Source: an uncultured Clostridia bacterium
Lineage (GTDB): Bacteria > Bacillota > Clostridia > Oscillospirales > Ruminococcaceae
DNA: 63,143 nt
Direction of reading: 5' to 3'
NCBI GenBank assembly: GCA_948473085.1
Contig: CAOKWH010000012.1
Location: forward strand, 1 to 63,143
Shown: positions 58,206-63,143 of the stretch, piece by piece
Layout of the letters: each line of letters begins with the position of its first letter
Position numbering within the stretch: the stretch's first letter is position 1
The notes under the pieces: model-generated
What the model was told of the DNA's origin: nothing
Database searches by the model: none
What the model saw: the letters and a program-made list of their open reading frames with translations, nothing else
Program-made: the position numbers and the translations under genes

Positions 58206-59774
58206 TTATCGAATCTCAAATTCCTCGCCCATATTATAAATCAGGTTGGAGATGCGAACCCCCTCCAGCGAGTGCTCCGGCTCCTTCTCCCGTACCTGGC
58301 TAATCAGGTGGGCAATGGAGCTGACACCCACCAAATCGCTGTAAATCTGGTTGGTTTTCTCCCCAAACACACCGCTGTTAAAGAGGGAGAACAGGGCGTT
58401 TTGCAGCGGCCAATACTCGGCCAGCTGGTTTTTGTAGCAGGTAACTTTGGGCTGGCCGGGCAGGCAGATATCCATCGCCTCGGAATAGAGGATCTCGGAA
58501 AACGCATGTTCCGCGCAGATTTCCGGCAGGAAGACATAGCACTCCCCTGCCAGCACTGGGTCGCCCAGGGCCTGTTCCAGGGCTTCCGGCAGGTTGTTGT
58601 AAGCCTCCTCGGTATCCGCGGCAGAAAACAGCTCCGCCGCTATTTTCACCTTTTCCCGGAGCAGGCGGCGGCCCTCCAAACCGGAATAGGGGTTGGGCAA
58701 AACGGTATCCTCCTGCTGTTTCAGGAAGAAGAACAGCTTGTGAGAGGCAAAGTTCTGCACCTCCCACTGGGCTGCCAGCTCGGCCACTACGGCGCTGAGC
58801 TCCTCGCTTTTTACATCGTCAATGCGGCACTCGCCAATTACTTCCTCGCCAATCTTGGCGGCATACACCTTGACATAGCAGAGCTTCTGGTTGCCCAGCC
58901 GCTTGAGGATGCCATCCTGAAGGGCCTCCCAATAGATATGGGGGCCTTCTATCTTGGGGGACTGCCCCATGCCCACCACATCGCTGAAATAGGCGCCCCA
59001 ACGGTGGGTATGCCCGGCAAAGACGGTGTCAATCTCCCGATCCGGCTCCGCCTGCTCCATCTTGGCAATGCCCTGCATGAAGGAAAAGAGGAAGGAACCG
59101 CTGGCCATACCCATGGCCTGTGTAACATCCTGCCCCACTGCCGCCGAGCACTCGAACAGCACATCATCCCACTTGGGGGAGGACAGATAGAAGTAGATGG
59201 AAACATTCTCCTGGTGCAGCTCGTCAATCACCGGGGTGATGGTCAGCTGCCAATCCGGGCAGTAAATGCAGCCATCCTCCACAATATCCCTGGTGTACAG
59301 GCTGCCATGCAGGCCGAGAATCAGCAGCTCCCGGGCGGCATCCTCATCCAGCGGGTTCTTTTTGAGGCTAGCCATCAGCTCCCCTTTCCGCACTGCGGCT
59401 TGGCAGTTTTCCAGCGTGTATTGGCAGGCCTCCCGTTGGTCGAGGGTGTCCGCCTCCTCCGGCAGCTGCTCCAATGCCTGTTCCAGGTGCGGGATAGCCT
59501 CCTCCTCCCGGTCCAGCCAATAGAGGACAAACCCCATCAGGCCGTTCCAGTCGGGGTTTTCGGGTTCGGGCGCGCTCTGCAGGAGATCCAGCGCCCGCTG
59601 CTGGTGCTCGGGGTGCTCGTTGCCCTGAGCAAGGTTGCTGTATGCCCGGGCCAGCAGCCAGATAAGGTGGCTATCCCATCCCTCCTGCGGCAAAGCCTCG
59701 ATGGCTCTGATAATCTGCTCATGCTCCTGCTGGCTATTCCACTGCCGCAGCTGGTCGATCAATTCCTGATTCAT
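58206..59774 (-). CDS. TPR-containing hypothetical protein, 522 aa
   Basis: 522 residues from ATG 59774 (GAGGAGG upstream). The N-terminal 130 residues are TPR-like (LIWLLARAYSNLAQGNEHPEHQQRALDLLQSAPEPENPDWNGLMGFVLYWLDREEEAIPHLEQALEQLP), closely parallel to the start of the 532-residue protein. The rest (AGHTHRWGAYFSDVVGMGQSPKIEGPHIYWEALQDGIL, then a long alpha/beta region) may be a DUF of enzyme-like fold, which I cannot name with certainty. Confidence 0.65.
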   Translation of the reverse strand: MNQELIDQLRQWNSQQEHEQIIRAIEALPQEGWDSHLIWLLARAYSNLAQGNEHPEHQQRALDLLQSAPEPENPDWNGLMGFVLYWLDREEEAIPHLEQALEQLPEEADTLDQREACQYTLENCQAAVRKGELMASLKKNPLDEDAARELLILGLHGSLYTRDIVEDGCIYCPDWQLTITPVIDELHQENVSIYFYLSSPKWDDVLFECSAAVGQDVTQAMGMASGSFLFSFMQGIAKMEQAEPDREIDTVFAGHTHRWGAYFSDVVGMGQSPKIEGPHIYWEALQDGILKRLGNQKLCYVKVYAAKIGEEVIGECRIDDVKSEELSAVVAELAAQWEVQNFASHKLFFFLKQQEDTVLPNPYSGLEGRRLLREKVKIAAELFSAADTEEAYNNLPEALEQALGDPVLAGECYVFLPEICAEHAFSEILYSEAMDICLPGQPKVTCYKNQLAEYWPLQNALFSLFNSGVFGEKTNQIYSDLVGVSSIAHLISQVREKEPEHSLEGVRISNLIYNMGEEFEIR

Positions 59775-59790
59775 TATAAAAAAGCCTCCT

Positions 59791-60828
59791 CTATTCAATC
59801 ACTTCTGTAATATTCCCATGCCGGTCCCGGATGGTGGTGGGCACCAGCACCACTGTCAGCGGCGCCTGCTGCATGGTGTAACTGCCGGCGTGGGGCTGCA
59901 GAGCCTGGCAAATCTCCTGCACCGCCTCCGGCGTGAGGGTCAATGCGATATACTCCCCATCCATTTGGGCGGAGCTGTGCTCCCCGGGGTTTAGGAAGAA
60001 AACCTGTTCCCTGCCCTGCAAAATAAGGGGCCGGTTCTTGCCCACCCGCGCCTGGAGCATAATGGAGATGGTTTCGGTATGGCCAGCCCCCAGCTGTAAG
60101 GTGACATGGCCGTTTTCCAGCTGGGCAGCCATCTCATCCATATAGAGGGCCGAGGTGCTGGAACCATCCTGCTGCACCCCCTGCTGCCAGGACGCGCGAA
60201 TATCCGGCTGCTGCATCAGGCTTTTCCGGTCCAGGTCGGTAATCCACAGCGGCTGGCGGGTTTCCAGCAGCCGCAGGAAGGATTCCCCCTTCCAGCACAT
60301 CTGGGCATTCATCTCGTCATGGGTCAGGGCCACCGCCTGCAAAAATTCCACCCTGCCGTTGGGGGTATCCATGCTGCCCAGCTGGGGGTCGGTGATAAAG
60401 CCAAGGGCGGTCAGCTCGGTATCGCTGTCCAGACAGACCGGGCCGTTGCAGTTCATGTGATGGCCGCTACCAAAGGGGTTGCCATACTCAAACACATAGC
60501 GGGCCAGGTTTTGCAGCAGGTTCACCGGCCAGACAGGCGGCTCGGCCTCCTCGCCCCGGAGCAGCCGGAAGGTCAGCTCAAAGCCAAAGCCGCTGACCTC
60601 TGCATTTTCCGATTCCTTTTCGTACAGCTCGCTAAAGCCATAGGTGATGTAGTGCCAGTGGGGGCGTTCCTCCTGGCTTTGGTATATCTCCACGCCGTCC
60701 AGCGGGTCGCCGCCGCCCAAAAAGGCGGGGATTATCGTACCGTAATAAACCCCCTCCTGGCCGGGATAAAGCCGCTCCAACTGCGCGGCAATCGCATCAA
60801 AGCCCTCCTGTTTTTCCTGTTCATCCAT
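59791..60828 (-). CDS. SUFU-domain protein, 345 aa
   Basis: 345 residues from ATG 60828 (GGAGTAATTTAC upstream). RPHWHYITYGFSELYEKESENAEVSGFGFELTFRLLRGEEAEPPVWPVNLLQNLARYVFEYGNPFGSGHHM is a classic bacterial SUFU domain (residues of about 60-190); the remainder is a beta-rich C-terminal domain. Head gene of the leftward array. Immunity or chaperone role inferred from the family. Confidence 0.85.
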   Translation of the reverse strand: MDEQEKQEGFDAIAAQLERLYPGQEGVYYGTIIPAFLGGGDPLDGVEIYQSQEERPHWHYITYGFSELYEKESENAEVSGFGFELTFRLLRGEEAEPPVWPVNLLQNLARYVFEYGNPFGSGHHMNCNGPVCLDSDTELTALGFITDPQLGSMDTPNGRVEFLQAVALTHDEMNAQMCWKGESFLRLLETRQPLWITDLDRKSLMQQPDIRASWQQGVQQDGSSTSALYMDEMAAQLENGHVTLQLGAGHTETISIMLQARVGKNRPLILQGREQVFFLNPGEHSSAQMDGEYIALTLTPEAVQEICQALQPHAGSYTMQQAPLTVVLVPTTIRDRHGNITEVIE

Positions 60829-61383
60829 GTAAATTACTCCTTTCTTATTCGGCAGGCCCATCCTTTACAGGGCGGGCAGCACCGCTATTCCCAAATGATA
60901 AACCAGCTGCCGCCAGAGCGACAAACAACACAATTTTATTGTTCTTATAGCAGGAAACGATAGCGAAATGGCATGATTGGCTATCTTTTTCGGCTGCCCC
61001 CATAAGAAGCAGGAAAAAGGGGCCTTTAAAATCCAAGTAATCGCCCGTTTCTGGGCGATATGGCATTCCGCTGCGGCAGGGTATTTGTTCGCTTACACTC
61101 CCTCTCATGTGGTAAGGAACCCTCCCCACAAACGCCCCTCCTCCCAGGAGTGGGGTACTCTATACCTTGGTTGTTATGATACCACAGGCGCAAAGCACCA
61201 TTGTGGTATATTTTAATAGCCAGTATCATAACCACTCTGCGGTTATTATAGCACAGCATTGTAAACTTTTCCACGGCAAACTGGTAAACCTTTTCTTTAA
61301 ATGAAGGGCGCTATCCCCTCCCGGCAGGCGCCCAAAGAAAAAAACGCCCCGCCATAGGTTTACCGGGAATTTGCCTAAAATAA
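60829..61383 (-). other. long non-coding leader/intergenic region with hairpins
   Basis: About 555 bp without a convincing gene. Hairpins include ATACCACA/TGTGGTAT (61179-61186 with 61202-61209) and ATCGCCC/GGGCGAT (61040-61046 with 61053-61059). A promoter-like pair at 61245-61273 would give a leader of about 400 nt for the SUFU gene. It may contain a structured RNA, but none can be named. Confidence 0.5.
61245..61273 (-). promoter_or_regulatory. possible promoter for the SUFU/DUF4241 array
   Basis: Minus-strand TGGAAA (61268-61273), 17 bp, TATAAT (61245-61250). The -10 is perfect and the -35 weak. The first downstream gene begins at 60828. Confidence 0.5.
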
Positions 61384-61414
61384 AAACCAGGCCGCCGGAA
61401 TAACAGCCTGGTTT
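61384..61414 (-). terminator. intrinsic terminator after the DivIVA-like gene
   Basis: AAACCAGGC (61384-61392) and GCCTGGTTT (61406-61414) pair perfectly around a 13-nt loop, and the minus strand runs on into TTATTTTA. It begins four bases past the stop codon. Confidence 0.85.
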
Positions 61415-61417
61415 ATT

Positions 61418-61921
61418 TTATTCCTGTGGGGGGCGCTGGAGGGCCTGCTGTTGGGCGGCCTGGGCAAACTGCCGCTGGGCGCCCTTTAGGGCCTGGCGGG
61501 TCTGGCGCACATCGGTCAGGGAATTGACCAGGCTTTCCTCAGCCCGGCGCAGCACATCGTCCGAAAAATCCTGGGAGGCCTGGCGGATCTCCTTGGACTT
61601 CATCTGGGCCTGGGTGACAATTTCGGTAGCCTTCTGCTGGGCCTGCTTCATCACCTCGTTCTGGGCAATGAGCATCCTGGCCCTATCCTCCGCCTTGCGC
61701 ACAATGCCCTCAGCCTCCCGCTGGGCGGAGGATAGGATTTCGGTGCGGTCCCGGACAATGGCCTTGGCCTGCTTAATCTCCTCAGGCAGGTTCAGGCGGA
61801 TATCCTCCACCAGCTCATGCACCTTGTCGGCATCCACCACGCAGCGGCCGCCGCTCAGGGGCAGGTTCCATGCCCGGTCCAGCAGTTCTTCCAGGATGTC
61901 CAAAATTTCTTCAATATTCAC
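61418..61921 (-). CDS. DivIVA-like coiled-coil protein
   Basis: 167 residues, almost entirely coiled coil (EEIKQAKAIVRDRTEILSSAQREAEGIVRKAEDRARMLIAQNEVMKQAQQKATEIVTQAQMKSKEIRQ), with a short N-terminal domain and a Gln-rich tail. Proteins of this type are placed between coaD/rsmD and later genes in many Clostridia and are thought to be cytoskeleton-like. Overlaps coaD by four bases (ATGA). Confidence 0.7.
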   Translation of the reverse strand: MNIEEILDILEELLDRAWNLPLSGGRCVVDADKVHELVEDIRLNLPEEIKQAKAIVRDRTEILSSAQREAEGIVRKAEDRARMLIAQNEVMKQAQQKATEIVTQAQMKSKEIRQASQDFSDDVLRRAEESLVNSLTDVRQTRQALKGAQRQFAQAAQQQALQRPPQE

Positions 61922-62439
61922 ATCAGCGCCTCCTTCCCCAATATACTGCGGTCGACGCCGCTCAGCCGGGCTACTACATCATCGTGTATCTGCCGGGGCA
62001 CCAGGTCACTGATGTCCCCGCCGAACATGGCCACATTCTTCACCAGGCTGGAGCTGAGGTACAGGTTGTTCTGCCCGGTGGTGAGAAACACGGTTTCGGC
62101 ATAGGGCAGCATCTTTTTATTGATAAGCGCCATCTGAAATTCATACTCAAAGTCGGACATGGCCCGCAGCCCTTTTACAATGGCCACTGCGCCTTTGCTG
62201 CGGACATAGTCCACCAGCAGGCCCTTAAAGAGGTCCACCTCCACCCCGGGAATTTCGGCTGTGGAGCGGCGGATCAGTTCCACCCGCTCCTCCGGTGTAA
62301 AGCTGGTATTTTTCACCGGGTTGATAACCACCAGCACAATCACCCGGTCAAACAGGGCGGCGGCCCGGCGGATAATGTCGATATGCCCCAGGGTAACCGG
62401 GTCAAAGCTGCCGGGGACAACGGCAATTCTCTCAAGCAT
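61918..62439 (-). CDS. coaD: phosphopantetheine adenylyltransferase
   Basis: 173 residues from ATG 62439 (GAGGTG six bases upstream). RIAVVPGSFDPVTLGHIDIIRRAAALFDRVIVLVVINPVKNTSFTPEERVELIR is the nucleotidyltransferase H-x-G-H block; the remaining LVPRQIHDDVVARLS is typical. Transfers AMP from ATP to 4'-phosphopantetheine in coenzyme A synthesis. Overlaps rsmD. Confidence 0.97.
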   Translation of the reverse strand: MLERIAVVPGSFDPVTLGHIDIIRRAAALFDRVIVLVVINPVKNTSFTPEERVELIRRSTAEIPGVEVDLFKGLLVDYVRSKGAVAIVKGLRAMSDFEYEFQMALINKKMLPYAETVFLTTGQNNLYLSSSLVKNVAMFGGDISDLVPRQIHDDVVARLSGVDRSILGKEALM

Positions 62440-62980
62440 GGTTTTCACCTCGGCGGTACAGAGTCAGTTTGGTTTTGCCATAGCGGTACACCCGGTAGAC
62501 GGTAAAGCCGCCGGCGCCTTCCGGCAGAAGCTCCCGCTTATCGGTTTCGCAAACAATGACGCCATCCTCGCTCATCTTCCCGGCCAGTACCGGCAGCGCG
62601 GCGTCAATCATCTTTTTATCATAGGGCGGGTCCAGCAGGGCGATGTCAAACTGCTCCTGGGTGCCGGACAAAAAGGCCATAAAATCCATTGGAACCACCC
62701 GGGCGCTGGCCCCCAGGCCGGTGGTTTCCAAATTTTTGCGCACCAGTTCCTGGGAGGGCCTGGCTGCATCCACAAAGGTGCAGAACTTTGCCCCCCGGCT
62801 GAGGGCCTCGATGCCCAGCTGGCCGGAACCTGCAAACAGATCCAGCACCCGGGCCCCCTCCAGCTCAAATTGGAGGATGCTGAAAATGGCCTCCTTGGCC
62901 ACCTCGGAAGTGGGGCGCACATCCTGCCCCTCCGGGGACAGCAGCTTTCTGCCCCGGGCAATTCCTGTAATCACTCTCAT
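62432..62980 (-). CDS. rsmD: 16S rRNA (guanine(966)-N(2))-methyltransferase
   Basis: 182 residues from ATG 62980 (GGAGGAAC upstream). MRVITGIARGRKLLSPEGQDVRPTSEVAKEAIFSIL and the SAM loop VLDLFAGSGQLGIEALSRGA, then LLDPPY catalytic motif, are the RsmD pattern. The rsmD-coaD pair is widespread. Preceded by a good promoter. Confidence 0.95.
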   Translation of the reverse strand: MRVITGIARGRKLLSPEGQDVRPTSEVAKEAIFSILQFELEGARVLDLFAGSGQLGIEALSRGAKFCTFVDAARPSQELVRKNLETTGLGASARVVPMDFMAFLSGTQEQFDIALLDPPYDKKMIDAALPVLAGKMSEDGVIVCETDKRELLPEGAGGFTVYRVYRYGKTKLTLYRRGENHA

Positions 62981-63035
62981 ATATGCTGTAGTTCCTCCAC
63001 TGTTTTGGTACATGATACAATCTTATATACAGTCT

Positions 63036-63064
63036 ATTATCCCTGTTTTGCCTATCCTTGTCAA
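63036..63064 (-). promoter_or_regulatory. promoter of rsmD-coaD
   Basis: Minus-strand TTGACA (63059-63064), 17 bp, GATAAT (63036-63041), about 55 bases before the rsmD start codon. Confidence 0.75.
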
Positions 63065-63143
63065 TAGCAGCCGCAGGCTAACCTGCATTTTGAAAATTGT
63101 AACATTAAATGCGAAAGGAAGCGAAAGCCTCCCGACGCATTAT

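Overview
The window is a chromosome segment from a spore-forming Clostridia-class Firmicute, most likely an Oscillospiraceae/Ruminococcaceae-type gut anaerobe. The reasons are the Gram-positive replicative polymerase PolC, the sporulation genes yqfC, yqfD, ylbJ, ylmC/ymxH and sigG, the Bacillus/Clostridium gene orders yqfC-yqfD-phoH-ybeY-era-yqzL-recO and rpsB-tsf-pyrH-frr-uppS-cdsA-dxr-rseP-ispG-polC, and a GC-rich core that contrasts with an AT-richer accessory block at the left end.

Positions 1-11.1 kb hold what I read as an integrated filamentous ssDNA phage (inovirus). It is bounded by a 15-bp direct repeat at 87-101 and 11094-11108. The order is: small ssDNA-binding protein candidate, HUH rolling-circle Rep with a probable nick site folded into its own start region, seven tiny secreted or membrane proteins (one with the profile of a major coat protein), two large secreted tip or adsorption candidates (one with nineteen 12-residue Asp-rich repeats, one with MucBP-like modules), a Zot-like assembly ATPase broken by a single in-frame TAA at its P-loop, and a NERD-domain gene. 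A control region follows: two small leftward genes face a ribbon-helix-helix repressor across three copies of the palindrome ATATAG-NN-CTATAT. Then come a highly structured non-coding stretch (candidate second origin or packaging signal), an IS30-type transposase that may act as the integrase, and an XRE-type regulator whose start is out of frame by one base at a run of nine A.

11.1-30.9 kb: a tRNA-Ala/tRNA-Val unit with a consensus promoter; a leftward group with pncB, a CXXC mini-protein, a polyferredoxin-like membrane protein and two small hypotheticals; a MarR-controlled heterodimeric ABC exporter; thymidine kinase and a GNAT; a MATE transporter; then the leftward yqfC-yqfD-phoH-ybeY-era-yqzL-recO-mutS2 cluster.

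30.8-49.1 kb: ylbJ and a large lipoprotein amidase run rightward. The envelope/translation/replication operon pyrH-frr-uppS-cdsA-dxr-rseP-ispG-polC runs leftward from a consensus promoter. rpsB-tsf has its own promoter and structured leader. A ylmC/ymxH-like gene and a LysR regulator follow.

49.1-63.1 kb: two near-identical glutaredoxin-like genes flank an Hsp20-like gene, and the first copy has lost one C and is frameshifted. Then come mmcQ-like, a split ThrE-type exporter, sigG, a PNPOx/Nim-like flavoprotein, a phosphatase, and a leftward array of TPR, SUFU, DUF4241 and unknown proteins resembling immunity genes of polymorphic-toxin systems. The end holds a DivIVA-like coiled-coil protein, coaD and rsmD. 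All calls come from reading the sequence; no database search was possible.
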